The translations under genes were made by a program, and so were the position numbers. DNA of 64,000 nt, taken from the NCBI RefSeq assembly GCF_000003855.2, contig NW_003101678.1, forward strand, positions 743,493-807,492, written 5' to 3'. The stretch is from Blastomyces gilchristii SLH14081. Its lineage: Eukaryota; Ascomycota; Eurotiomycetes; Onygenales; Ajellomycetaceae. Shown piece after piece: positions 37,101 to 49,931 of the stretch (position 1 is the stretch's first letter; each line of letters begins with the position of its first letter). The notes under the pieces were generated by a model. That model was not told the origin of the DNA. It was given only the letters and a program-made list of their open reading frames with translations, and made no database searches.

Positions 37101-38079
37101 ACTCGCGAAGACAAAAGCTCGCGCGTCTGGACCTATTATTGGCTCACGGTCCATGGATCGATGTTGTCGATCTTGAGGAATATTCTTCTTGCCTTCGCTC
37201 GCTTCCCCCCACCGCATCCGTGGTTTGGTTGCGTCTCAACCACCACGCTTATGATCACCACAATGTACTTTGTATCTTTTGTATGAGCTCACCATATAAA
37301 AGATACCTTATGAAACGAATTAATATCTTGAACACAAGATCTGATATGAGTAAGATATTATTGAGCAGAGGTTAATAGTAGTTATCAAAGAAGTTACATT
37401 TTACTACTAACTTGAAAATCACTAGTAAATTTGCTACTAAATTATGGCTATTATAAAATAATTTATTTCTTTTTGAAATTTTTTTTTTTAGAATAATATA
37501 TTCTTTGTAGCTATTAGAAAATACTTAATATCTTTAAAATATTCTACTCATTCCTGATGATGTGTTGAAGATGTATGTATTGACAGGTACCTTTTTATGA
37601 GATACCCATACAAAAGGTAGGTAACCTACCTATTTTGAACAAGCGATCCCCTATTCACTATTTGCCGATGAAGGTGGGGGGGGATCTAACATCCAAAGAG
37701 GAGAGAGATCTTCTTCATTCTTCCCTCTAGAGTCTCTACTGTGTCGTGTGTGCATTGTATGTTAAAAATCAATAAAAATAAATGATATCTTAGGAAAAGA
37801 AAGTTTGTTTTGCATACGCTACCCTGTAGCTCGCACGTCGCCTTGTGCTATGTATGTATGCGACTGGCCAGTTGCATGTTCAAATTGTGGCCTGGTTGTG
37901 ACATTCCTCTCGAGGGGTTCTCTGTTCCCCGATCTGATCTGATACTCGTCAACAAAATTTTGAAAATAAAAATAAAAAAAATTAACAAATAAACCCCCCC
38001 AGATTGTATCATGATAGTTTTTCTCCCCGACCAACCGACCGGCCAACCAACCAGTAGGTAGACTTAGTAGTACGGAGTA
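34140..38079. repeat. dispersed TACGGAGTA motif, six copies
   Basis: Exact copies at 34140, 34281, 34463, 35127 and 38071 on the plus strand and at 36063 on the minus strand, all within the gene-poor region. Function unknown. Confidence 0.75.
35404..35440. repeat. AAAAAT microsatellite
   Basis: About six AAAAAT-type units. Confidence 0.85.
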
Positions 38080-40141
38080 GTAGTGACCAAGTTCAACCCA
38101 GCTCAGATCATGATCCCATCGCCTGACTGATTGGATCAGCCAGGGGGACCAAGCCCGGCCGCCCATGCATTCCGTTTTATTCTTAGCGGTTTTTCTGGCT
38201 CCTGTTGTTCCACAGCATGAGGTTTTGACAGTCTATAAATAGAAACCCAAAAAAACCTCTCAATGGTTGGTGGAAAAAGGCGCGCTGGAACTTCTCGTAT
38301 TTTACGCCGTATTATTCTGTGGGAAAAAGTTTCGAGCCTGTTGTTCCATGGGCTGATTGGTTCGGTTGGAGGTTGCGCCCGTTCGAGTTTAACGAAAAAA
38401 TGCTCTCTTTTTCCTCCTTTCCCTTTTCCGGGATGGGATATGGGGAATGGGGTTTTGTATCCAAATTGTTTTTTCTTGGTGTCATTCAAAGGTAAAGAAA
38501 GGGGGGTTGGTTGGGTAGTTGTTGGAAACACCGAAAATGAAACATCATTCACACCATTTTAAACGCCTAACTAGTTACTGCAAAATTCCTTCTAGCGACT
38601 TTTTTTTTTTTTTTTTTCGGCACAGCCTCGCTCACCTTTGCGGGCGGTCAAGCTGTGCGAGATGTGGCAGGAGGGAGGGAATAGTATTTAGCTGGCGGCG
38701 GCGGGGATCGGTACGGTACGGAACTAAACAGGAAAAGGTCATTGGCATATATCATTGGTTTTTGGGAAGATGGATTATTCCCTTTTCCTGAAGTTCTTCG
38801 CTGCTCGTTTGGAAGAAGAAAATGATGAAAAAGGATGGGGAAGAGTAGGTACACGATGTAATAAGTGGACGGATAAGCAAGGAAGATTCTTAACCATGCG
38901 TTCAAGAATGTTACGGTTACAAGACGGAGGTCAATGATGATGACATCTTGCAGGCTTTTTGCTTGAGTATTATTTCCCCTTCCCGCCCTTTCTTCTTCTC
39001 CTTCCCTCTCTCTCTCTCTCTCTTATCTTAGAGCAGCTTATGTATGATTGTGGCCACAGCACCATTCCGGAACTTCTTCTTCCAAGTGGGAGTGTGGTGT
39101 AGCGGCGGAAAAAAAAAAGAATGGATGACAGGCCAGGAGGAGGATGGTGATTGCAAAGAAACCCGTGGGATACAGACGGTATTGACGTGGTATCTGTATG
39201 TATGAATGTACCGCCAAAACGTATAGATTACACCGGATGGACTTGGCGTTAACGCCACTCGTGTGGAGAGGAGACGGAAGTTTATTAGTGGACGACGGAC
39301 TGCGCAAAATACGATATCATGATCAGAGATCTCATCGTGGGTACGGTATTTCCCCGTGAACTGGTTTTCTGGTTTTGACTTCACTCTGAAAGGGCTCCTT
39401 TGTGTGCAAAGTGAATAATAGTAATAATGTTAAGGGTGTATTCGCTGCATTTTATTATTATTGTTTGCAGTTCGAGAACCCATCCGAATACGTGCGTGAT
39501 GTGTCTGATGAATTCAGTGATTTTTGCCGGACAGGTCAGAGCCATCGGGCACGGTGCTTTTTCCAATATGCCCCAGATAGGAGGCCAGATAGGAGAAGCC
39601 CTTTCAACAGGCCTATGATCCCATCAGATAGTTAATAATAGACCAATAATGCGTATGAAGGATGGAAAAGAGCATGTGTGTAGTAGTTTGAGCAATTTTT
39701 CAATACTTATGCTTATCATTATTATCAAACTGTATATTTTGTGTTGTGCATACCATACCGAGGAAGAAGGCAGTTTTAACCGTAACGACCCTAGAGTTTA
39801 ACTGGGATGGCGCCTGAGCACTGCCTAGCCATTAGTTAAAGCGGCGCCTGAGCAACCCCGCTAGTCCATTCCCCGCCTGCAAACCCCTAGCGAGCTACAA
39901 AGATAAACCCCCTCCCTAACTTTGATAGAAGACGCCCACCCCGGATCGGAGTGCTCGGCCCAACTAATGATTAATATTGTAAGCTGCATTCGGATAAGTT
40001 AGTTTAACTCGACTAAGCTCATTCAGTCATAAGTTATCACCAGGCTGCCCTTCCCAAGGTCTGGTTAAAACTCAATAATAATACAATACTATGCACTACT
40101 TGCCGGGACCGACCCTTGTCCTCGAACTGCTCGCTTGGTTT

Positions 40142-40159
40142 GGGGGGGGGGGGGGGGGG
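40142..40159. repeat. G homopolymer (18 nt)
   Basis: Second 18-nt G run in the same gene-poor region. Confidence 0.9.
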
Positions 40160-40192
40160 TTCCCCAACCGGGGAAAAAAACAACTGGGATTT

Positions 40193-40254
40193 CCGGGAAA
40201 GGGCCCGCTGCCCAGGGCCCACTCCGGAAAAGGGCCCGCTGCCCAGTGCCCACT
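40193..40254 (+). repeat. 31-bp tandem duplication
   Basis: Copies 40193-40223 and 40224-40254 share GGGCCCGCTGCCCAG and differ at about two positions. Confidence 0.88.
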
Positions 40255-40369
40255 CAGCGCCAGTCCGGCTTTAGCGTGAGTGAGTGAGTTGAGTGAGTGA
40301 TGAGTGTGTACAGCGTATGTAAGTGTGTTGTAGGGGTTTCTTACCCGTGGTGTAGTGGGGGGGGCCCTG

Positions 40370-40458
40370 GGCGGCGGCGGCGGTGGTGGTGGTGGTGGTG
40401 GTGGTGATGGTGGTGGTTGATGGTGATGGTGGTGATGATGATGATGATGATGATGATG
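40370..40458. repeat. GGC/GGT/GAT trinucleotide tract
   Basis: Runs of GGC, then GGT, then GAT triplets. The apparent His- or Val-rich frames across it are repeat artefacts. Confidence 0.85.
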
Positions 40459-40715
40459 AATGCCATGGTATGGTATGGTATGTGGTATGTATGGGTCACA
40501 GGTTGGTTGCCATCCCATCCCCTCCCCTCCCCCCCCCCCACTGGGCCACCACTGGCTGGGCCACTGCCACCACTGCCACCACTGATATGGCCATTATTCC
40601 CCCACCAACCAACCATCCGTTCTCGTCCGTCTCTCCCTCCAAACTGGCCGGCTTTTTTTAGCCCTTGCGCCGTCCGCCGCTGGTCTGCTTCTGCCGCTTG
40701 CTTCTGTTTCTTACT

Positions 40716-40764
40716 TCTTTCTTTTTCTTCTTCTTATTCTTATTCTTCTTCTTCTTCTTCTTCT
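40716..40764. repeat. TTC-rich pyrimidine tract
   Basis: C/T-only tract with TTC repeats. Such tracts often lie near fungal transcription starts, so it could mark a promoter of the medA-like transcript (inference). Confidence 0.7.
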
Positions 40765-41310
40765 ACTTTTTACCTCTCTCCTCTCTCTCCTCTCTCTCCT
40801 CTTCTTAGCTCTGGTTCTCCTCCTCTGGTCCTTATCTTCCCCTTCCCTCCCCTCTTGTTCCACCCACCATCTAAATGACGACGTGAATTTTATAATAATT
40901 ATTTTTTCCTTTCCTGTTTTCATTTTCGTTGCACACCCAACGCTCGCTCTGGGTTCAACGGAATTACGCTCGCTACCTTTTCTTGTGTCCTCATTGTTCC
41001 TTTTACTTTGTTCGAAATTAATTTTTTTAAAAAAAGAGTGAGAAAAGAAGTTGGAAGACGAAGAGGAAAAAAAAGAGGAAACTCGACCTTATTAAAACGA
41101 ACTGGATACAACAACTACGACTACATAGCACGACAAAATCAACATCAACCGCAACCGCAACGACAATAACAACAACCCCTCACTGCTCAAGTTTCTTTCG
41201 TTCGGACTCGATCGGCTTCGCCTGTCTGACTGCCATCTTGGAGTGTCGTTGGACAACATATCTCTCGCTCTGTGTGCCCGCTGTATCACTGAACGTCGTG
41301 TGCGAAAACG

Positions 41311-41324
41311 CCCCCCCCCCCCCC
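41311..41324. repeat. C homopolymer (14 nt)
   Basis: Run of 14 C in the presumed leader of the medA-like gene. Confidence 0.9.
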
Positions 41325-43121
41325 GGCGGCGGAAGCAATACGGGCCATACCGTCAAACCACTTCTTGCGCCTAGATTATTTACCGGAAGCTGAGGGCAAG
41401 AAGGAAGAAGTTAGTGCTGAGACGACCAAAGCAGAAGCAGAAGCAGAAGCGAAAAGAAAAAAAGAAGATCAACAGAGCCCTATCTGACAGCTGCATACGA
41501 CACCGGAATCTCTAACAGCGCCAAAGCAACAGTTCTTGTCCGTCATCGACTTCCGTCTCACCAAGCCATCAGCTCCTCCTTAGGTTCTATTGGCTCTCAT
41601 TATCCAGTTCCCTCTTCTTAAGGCTATCATAGAAACTTGCCGTGTCGGTCGTTTGCCTGTGGACTCTAACGGGAAGCAGGAGACGCAATTATCCCCCCCT
41701 CCCCACCTCATCCGACGCCAAAGAAGAGAAATTAAATTTAACTATTCTACCCGCCTGGATTCTCTCTCATAGAGGAATAATCGATCGTTCTCCGCCAATC
41801 ATCCATCAAAAATCTATTACAACCAGGAAAACCTCCCTCTCCCGCGTCGGTTCTGCATCGTTTTCTTCGGCAAGGTCATTCTATCCGTTTTATATATACG
41901 CCATTCAAAACTATTGACAATCTCAATCCCCGTACCAAAATCAACTTGCGGTCACATGATACCAGTATTTTAAACGCTGCAGTTTAGTGATATTATTATT
42001 ATCTCCATCAGTCTCCTCCGGCATATACTGGACGACTAGTTTGCTACTGTCTTGGAAAGAAGGAAGAGCAGGGATCCCTGCTCCCTTTGTTTGTGAATTC
42101 TGTTGAGGTTAGTAGTGGTCATATTTTTGGTTTGATGTCTTGATGATTTTATGTGACTATTATGTTTTATTGTTTTTTTTATTTTAATATGAATGGCTCC
42201 AGGCGAGCGCTTACGCACTGGTTCCCGCCTGGTGTCATTATCCGCCTAATCTTATGGTTCTTTCTCCGCCTGTCCTTTTGTTTATTCTTTTTTGTGTTCA
42301 ATTATTTCATTACCATTATCGGTTTACCGTGCAAAGTCATTTCCAGTACCCACGGTTCCACTCCAATGTGTTTGACGGATTTATTTTTTTGTTCCTAAAG
42401 AGCTAATTTTTTTTCATTTCCGTGATTCTAGCACCTATATCACCGCCAATTTTGCCGTCTCTTTGAAAATCTGAAAGATTTTACCCTTGTAGCGGCACCG
42501 TTTTTATTCGTTCTTTAGTCACTCGGTGAGATTCTTTCTGGCAGGTGCAATAGGGCCGGCGCTTCTGTTTGGGAATGAGTCCCATGCTAATGAATGAAGT
42601 AGTTCATCGCGCCAATTGTTCTCTTTCTCAACTATCGTTCAGCTTGCTTCAGCTTCCCGAAACTCGAACCAGCTAAGAGTGTTAAGAAACAGTCGGTAGT
42701 CTCCACGGACGGCTACGTTGTTAGCTCAAATCTACCGGACCACCTTATACCAAACGTACCAAAAAGACCATCAATATTCGTTCTGTCTCATCACTCTAGC
42801 TCGCCCATTGTCCACATCTCTTGCACTTAAATATCTGAGGAATACAAATTTACAAATTCCTCAAGGTTCTTTCGCTAAAGTTCGTGAGCCTGTGGCAAGC
42901 ACTGGGCTGCGTCTCACATTTTAGAACCCACGGTTCTATATGCTGACTCGGAGTCTTTGTTTTACTTATTTTTTTGAGGTTGACTAGCACTCCTCATCTC
43001 GTCGCTCGTTTTTTGTCTCGGAGAACCGCCTGAGGATCTCCACCATTATTTCTTTTACCGTCCTTTTTTGAGATTTTTGAATCTCGTCCACTCGCTTATT
43101 TAAACAGTTTTCCCGCGTTGC

Positions 43122-45927
43122 ATGTATTGCAACACCGTCACCCTGGCGTTCCCAAAGAGTCACTCTGCTCAAGTAAGTCTATGTCTCCCATGTTCTTCGT
43201 TTTCCATCTGTGTTTGATTCTTCTTCTATCGTACATTTTACCCACGCATATTCGTCATTCGCTCCGCGCGCGTACCTGCTCCAACGGAACATCTGACACC
43301 CGTTCTCACACTCGTTTCCCTCTTGTGTTACCATTTGCTAACTTTTCTCTGTTTCCGCCCATGATTAGCTGGATCTGGATTTCCAGACTCCATTGATCCT
43401 AGACGAATCTTTCGACTTTTCCGATCCTGAGGAATCGAGATTCGCTGGAGCCTTTTCAGACGGGCTTCTAGCCAAGTCTGGGGGATTATTTTCCATGTCA
43501 GCTTACGAGAAATCACCACAAGCCGATTTCCTTGGTGAGTGCAATGATGTTTTTATGTTACCCCCCGTTTTCATCCTTAGGTGGCCTATGTATGGTCCAT
43601 CCCCTTGCCAAGACAGATTTTGGCTATGGAAATCATTTTTGCACGGAAAAGAAGACAAAAAACATGAATTTTTATTTCGGCTATGTACCAATCACACTGC
43701 GGTATTTTCAGATTAGGAAAAAGGGGGTCACACATGGTATGGATTTATTTTAAACTGACGGCTGTATTGTTTTTTTTTTTTTTCGGTTTGCCAGATTATG
43801 ATGCCACGCGGGCACTCCATGACACGGCTGGATTCTCCGCTTATGCTCAGCCACCCTACGTAACACATCTGTTTCCCTCCGCCCTGGAAAGCCACACCAT
43901 CCCGGACGACGATAGTGTACATTACGTGACCAATGAAGGATACTCCGGATCTCATTCCTTTGACTTGCCCCGCTCTCCTGTTTTGGACTTGGGTTCCCGT
44001 CAGCTGCCGGAAGTCGCATCGTACACTCCACTTACTGGCCATGAAGGATCAAAGCTCTCTGTCTATCTCCAGTGCCCGTACGACTTCCTCTCACCTGCTG
44101 CTCCGACTTCTGTCTCGTTTCTCTTTGGGTCGGAACGGTGCGAATGTGTCGTTACTTCATTAGGCTTCCTTAAATCCAACTTTCAGTATGTGTTGTCTGT
44201 TGACGTGCCGCCCTTTGCAGCTACAGGTTGTCCTTCACTCACAGTCCCTCTACAAATGATTATGGAAGAGAGCGAGGGCCAAGGCGCCCAAGCCGTCCAT
44301 GTTGGTGTTTTTACTTACGACCATAATCCTCAGTCTGCGGTCTCCCCTGCCGGGACATCGCGGAAGAGACGACTCTCTGACGCCTCAGACGAAACATCAA
44401 GATCTGCCCGATCAGCGCCCGTGAAGCAGCTGCGGATTAAGGAGCCTACAAATACATTCACATACAGCGAAAGCCTCTCGGGATCCCCATATTCTCCTTA
44501 TCTTCCAACTCCAACGACAGCAAATGTCTATCCAGCTCAATACCATCCAGTGTCTCCTCGGCCATCTCTGCTACAATACCCTGGAACTACAGGTACATCG
44601 CAGCCCATGATCAAAGCTCCGTCTCCTCTAGCATCATCATGGAGCCCTTCGTTCGCTACGGTCAATATATCTGCTCGCAGCCCTGGGCTGTCCATGACCC
44701 CTAATTCTCATTCCTCTTCGATGCCGTCTCCTGTCAAAACTATGAATCCGATTCTCATTCGGACCTCTACCATTCAGCATTTGGCAGGCGCAGGCCCAAA
44801 TCAAGCATTCAACCCCTACGCCATGTATCCTTCCAAAGCTGTTCTGAAGATCGACGGCGATCTGGATTCCATGACAGAGAATTGGTCGCCAGAAGAGCGC
44901 ACCTCCAAGAGAAGATTGGTTCATTTCACTAGACGCCAGAGTGGTAGCATTATCCATGCTGATTTCAAGGCGGTCGCACCGGCCGATCGCGCCCCTAATA
45001 GCATCTGCATTAGCTGCATCTATTGGGATGGCAAGAATGAGTGCTATGTGACCAGCGTAGACACCATCTACCTTCTTGAATCGCTTGTTGGAGTCAGATT
45101 CACAGTTGAGGAGAAGAATCGCATTCGGAGGAACCTGGAAGGTTTCCGTCCCTTGACAGTTTCCAAAGCGAAACCGGACAGCGAAGACTTTTTCAAAGTC
45201 ATCATGGGCTTTCCGAATCCGAAACCGCGCAATATCGAAAAGGATGTAAAAGTTTTCCCCTGGAGGATCCTTTCTCATGCTCTCAAGAAGATTATTGGGA
45301 AATACGTACGTATTATTTTTCTCTATTTTTCCCCCAACCTTTATTCTTCTCTCCATATCCCAAAACGAGAACTTTGTGAACATGCGAAAGCTGACCTTTA
45401 TATGACAGTCCGCAAGCTACTCGTCTACTGCGGGTGCTCTTACGGCGCCCATTAGCTCAAATTATGTTGGCACCAGCAGCGCATCAGATGGCAGCGCAGA
45501 TCTTCATGCCACATCTCCACGATCAATTTCCGAAACGGGTGCCTCCAATACATATGCTACCAACGTGTCCGCCAGCGGCATATCTCCCCATTTCCACGCA
45601 CCAAAAGCGGTTCTGGATACTTCTCCAGTTCCTGGTGCAGTTGACCTTCGATTAATGGTAACCAACAACAGCCGCCATTATTCGAACCTACCGGCTCCGT
45701 ACCCTTACCAGAATATAAACCACCACCAGCAGCCTCAGGCGGCCCCTACTGCACCTGGTAATCGTGGTCCGTGGGACTTTGGCGCATTCGTCAACTCCAG
45801 TCCAGGTACTACTGCTGCTCCCAACCATTCGCTCAGTTATGCGCGCCAGAGCCACCTTGGCCATGTTAGCCAGGATTATGCGGCCCCGCCAGTATATTCG
45901 CTGGGCCATCCAACCACCGGACCATAG
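43122..45927 (+). CDS. medA: probable developmental regulator medusa (MedA/Acr1/Ren1-like)
   Basis: Probable nuclear regulator of conidiation and morphogenesis. Exons are 43122-43172, 43369-43534, 43795-45305 and 45409-45927, giving 748 residues. All junctions restore frame, with introns at 43173-43368 (GTAAGT donor, TGCTAAC branch), 43535-43794 and 45306-45408. The N-terminal 300 residues are low-complexity S/P-rich with a KRRLSD basic patch. The conserved block at about residues 445-585 contains SKRRLVHFTRRQSGSIIHAD, APNSICISCIYWDGKNECYV and FPWRILSHALKKIIGKY, followed across intron 3 by SASYSSTAGAL. I recognise this as the highly conserved core of Pezizomycotina medusa-type proteins; no catalytic motif is visible. 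The C-terminal tail is disordered and rich in N, Q, P and S. The very long upstream region and short upstream frames fit a tightly regulated developmental gene. The exact family name rests on memory of the core motif. Confidence 0.8.
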
Positions 45928-48866
45928 AGGTTCTGAGAAGAACTCTGTGGTGGCTACTAGCCAATCGGGATCCTGCAATTGCCCTGCTACAGTTGGGTTG
46001 AAACCTCAGATCCTCACTTGGCAAATGCTTGGTCACTACCTGGATTCTCTTGGCTATGTTTTGAGTGACTTGTTCTCCGGGACATACATGGGTTCAGTCA
46101 TGCAACACAGTTTACCAATGCTTTTTTTTTATGCCACCGATCATTTTGCATGGGCCACGCTCAATGCCCTTGTCATTTGTTCGAACAGAACTCTTGTTGC
46201 GTCGTAATGCGTTATGATGTGCTCATCCTTGCACTTTTCTCTCCTCTCACAACATCCTGCTCGATTCGCTCCTGATCTTCCTATCCTCCTTACACAACAT
46301 GAACACGACAGAAAACTTCGATACATCTCTCTAGGGAACCGACATTTTCCCTCTCAACTACCTACCTACGCACGAACCCGTCACACTCCTCTTTTTCCGC
46401 CTTGTTCCAAGTATTTCGATTTTATTTTCCTAATTCATTGCATAGCCAGCCCATGGGTAAAACGGATTTGATTTTTTTTTCGCCTCAATTTTGTTTTTCT
46501 TTTCGAACTTCTCGGCGTCCCCATCCAATCAGCCACTCCTTTAAACCATCCGATGCATAGCGACATTTGTTTTTGATCTTTTTTCATCTTCAACGATTTT
46601 CCTTTCTCGTCACTCCTTTAACGAACCCCATTTTAGAACAACACGAGCGCGGCGTTTTTTGTGTGTGCGTTGTTTCATTCAAGCTTTCGGCTTATCCCTT
46701 CATTTGTCCCTTTTTGTATACGTTTTGTCACATCTTGCTTCCCAGCGAAAGTTGACTAGGCGTATATAAGGGGAGAGGGGATTGGGAAACAGAAGGAAAC
46801 TCACGGCGGCGTTATTTTTCTACATTTCATCTTTCATTTCATGTCGATCCTTTACGACGATTCCCGTACCCCGTTCTAGACATTTTTATATTTTCGACGC
46901 ACGCCGAACCACACCCCCCCTTTTCAATACACAACTACTAACTACCAATACCTACCTCTCTCACGCCTCCCCCCTTCTTCTACATCCGCTACTTACCGCC
47001 TATCATACACGTCCCCCGCTCCCCACCTCCTCCCCCCCGCGGCTTGTGTCTCATCAATTCCGAATTTTAATGTCGGCTGCAACTCTCAAATCAGGCTTGT
47101 TTTTGCTGCGGGTGATTTTTTTTATATACTTGCCTCGCTCCGCCAAACAGGGCCAGCCAGACATACCCACCCACACCTTCGATCGGTTGCTATACTTGCT
47201 TGTTCTTTTCTTTCCCCCTCTTCGCGTGCACAGCACTCAGGGTACGGGAATCCCCTTCGAGCATTTTTTTATTTTATTTTTATTTTATTTTTTCTGGTCT
47301 ATCCTTTCATATACAATAAGCATGCATCACAGGTCACACTCCTTTGAAACCTAGCGCTAGGGCCATATTTTTTGACGAATATGCTTCCCTTGTTTTTTGT
47401 TATGTTTTATGCATCGGGGAGGGAATTGTTTTTTGTTGTTTTTTTGAACCTTTTGCTTGCATAAATATTGCATTGGGATTTGGATCTGGGACTCCTTTCT
47501 TGGTATTTTTAACTATTTTGTGTGTTTCTACTCTTTAAGGAATTGGGCTTGGGATATGTTATTTTTTGTTATTTTTATCTATGTTGTCTTGTTTTTGTGT
47601 TGTCTTATTTTGTTTTCTTTGTTCTCTTTATGGCTGGACAATGGGATATATGTGCAGGATGTTTTTGGTTTTTGTTTTCCTAGTTTCCTTTGATTGTTTA
47701 GTCTATCTAATTTCATATTTTCCATAATCTATGTTTTTTTTATCTCGATATCTCCTAATTCATTTTTCTTTCAGTAACTTCTTTTCACTATTTCCTTTTC
47801 ACTATCAGACTAACATACAGAGTTCTAAATTGCACACGGATTATTTAATTGATCAATGAATCTAAAATGCTTCTTGTATTTATGCATCTTCGAAGATAAA
47901 TACTACTCTTGCGTATTATTTCAGATATAGTGATTACTTTTTTAAAAAATAATGTAAGTTATCAAATGTTGCAACATGACATGACTGACTAGATGTGTTC
48001 ATTAAAAGTTGTTTTGGAACTTTTTTTGCTTGTTGAGTAACCTTCGGATACGAAGAGACGAAGATCGCGAAGACACAACTAGTTACATTATACGACAAAC
48101 AGGACTGGGTAACCAACTCTCTTAGATCTTTGTTTCCAAACGGCCGTCGCGCATTTCCTGCACGCCATCCCACACCTACATACAGAGTGCATACATTGTA
48201 CCTGTACATTGTACTGTACATTGTATACTGCAGTACATACATACATACATTACAGTTCTTGCTCTATACCCGCTTAGTCATCGAGAAGGCACCAGTCAGT
48301 GCAGACTCGGGAATCAGAAACTTATGTAATCAGGCCAGAGTTGAGTCACTCCCCACTTCAACCCACCCTTTTATATTGAGAGAGACAAGAGCAAAGCTTA
48401 TCTCACTCTCTATTTCGCTCTCTCTCTCTCTTCTCTCCGTGTGTGCGCCTCTCGACAGATTACACACTGCTGAACTGAGGTAAAGGAAGCCCAATTGCTC
48501 ATTGTATCTCTCTTCAAATTTAAGATAGTTAACTTACCAACTTACGAGGGGGAAAAAGGAACGGGAAAAGGAAAAAGAAAAGGCAAAACGTCCTACCTAG
48601 AATAGAATTGCGCCGCAACTCCCAATACAATACCCCACAGACACCGCATGTGCATTCTTCCACTCGCTCTCTCGATTATACGCCGCTACGGATTGGAGTT
48701 GGAATTGAAATCGAATTGAATTCTTCCATTCATCCTATACCATCCTCGGATTTTCGGATTTGCTTTCGACAGCTCCATTCCATTCCACCCCGCACACAAC
48801 ACACACAACACACGCCCTCCCCCACACAAACTATCGCAAAGCCCGTGACATATTCGTGAGCCGGCA
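45928..48866. other. intergenic, 2.9 kb, T-rich, between medA-like and tryptophan synthase genes
   Basis: The first part is probably the 3' UTR of the medA-like gene. The open frames at 46.5-47.7 kb are hydrophobic artefacts of T-rich sequence. The distal part (about 48.1-48.87 kb) is the tryptophan synthase promoter, with GTAC-rich repeats (48,195-48,250), a TGAGTCA site and a CT repeat (48,417-48,431). Confidence 0.55.
48342..48348. promoter_or_regulatory. Gcn4/CpcA (cross-pathway control) binding site TGAGTCA
   Basis: Perfect TGAGTCA, 519 bp upstream of the tryptophan synthase ATG. In fungi this is the target of Gcn4/CpcA/CPC1, which induces amino-acid biosynthesis genes under starvation. 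The role here is inferred from motif and position. A single 7-mer can occur by chance. Confidence 0.6.
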
Positions 48867-49894
48867 ATGGAGAAGATAAAGCAGACATTCGCGCAATGCA
48901 AGAAGGAGAAGCGCTGTGCGCTCGTCGCCTATGTTACAGCTGGTTACCCCGAGAAGCATGACACCCCAGATGTCATGCTCGGGATGGAAGCTGGTGGGGC
49001 TGGTGAGTCAGACGCTCCTTTTTCTTTTTTCTTTTTTTCTTTTTTTTTTTCTTTTTTCTTTTTTCTTTTTCTTTTCTTGATAGCTTTTGTTCTCGTTCAC
49101 CACTTGTTCTCGTTTGTTGTTTCTTATGTTGGAATTTGTGTTGTTGTTGTCGTTTCTCGACTGTTATGCGGTGGGAAATGGCACAGCAGCCGGCCTTTGA
49201 ACTGCGAAGGTGGGAGGGAGAGAGGGAGAGGGAGAGGGAGGGAGGGTGATGCTGTGTATACGTGTGTTTTAATCAAGTTACTATACGATATCCGCGTCTC
49301 CCGCACTTTCGTGCAAGCTTTATAGCGCTTTCTATTTTTCCAACTATCCTCTGTATTCGCTACCTGTTCTTATTTATCGCAGTTATTCCCTATGCAAGAA
49401 ATGTAGAAAGGGAGAAACGGGTGGGGCGAGTAAACGAATAGGATGAAAGAGAACAAGACAAAAAAAAAAAAAAAAAAAACATCTCGAAAAACACAAAATT
49501 ACTGACTTGGTTGTGTCGCTCCTCGTTGCGAAAATATTAGATTTGATCGAGCTGGGTATGCCTTTCACAGATCCTATCGCCGACGGTCCTACCATCCAAA
49601 GAGCCAACACGCAAGCGTTGAAGAATGGTGTGACCGTTACGTCGGTGCTGGATATGGTGCGCACCGCGAGGAGCCGGGGGCTGAGGATTCCCGTATTGCT
49701 CATGGGATACTATAACCCGTTGCTCCAGTACAAGGAGGAACGAATGTTGAAGGACGCGAGGGCGGCTGGCGTAAATGGATTCATCATGGTTGATCTTCCA
49801 CCTGAAGAAGCGCTACGATTCCGGGATCTGTGCCGGAGGGAGGGGTACGCACGAATATTTTATTTTCCCTCTCCTTTTTCTTTCGCTGCATTCC

Positions 49895-49931
<37 letters not shown>

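Larger units (their letters stand above)
29150..43121. other. 14-kb gene-poor region upstream of the medA-like gene
   Basis: GC-balanced, unlike the AT-rich repeat blocks, so it is not obviously dead repeat DNA. I found no frame with a recognisable domain or plausible splicing. It holds many simple repeats, six TACGGAGTA motifs (34.1-38.1 kb), GTAC-rich palindromes and C/T-rich tracts (40.7 kb). The last 1-2 kb (about 41.0-43.1 kb) is probably the long leader of the downstream gene, with several short upstream frames (for example 41,590-41,772). Unannotated noncoding RNA genes are possible but not demonstrated. Confidence 0.5.

Noticed and set aside
40193..40254. CRISPR-like or other spaced repeat array
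   Set aside because: Only two directly adjacent copies without spacers, so it is a simple tandem duplication.
40096..40660. Open frames rich in His, Pro or Val across the trinucleotide tract, on both strands
   Set aside because: They follow the GGT/GAT repeats in every frame and are repeat artefacts.
46567..47700. Hydrophobic plus-strand frames resembling membrane proteins
   Set aside because: T-rich sequence gives Phe/Leu-rich translations by composition alone. No conserved motif or good start, and the position is mostly UTR.
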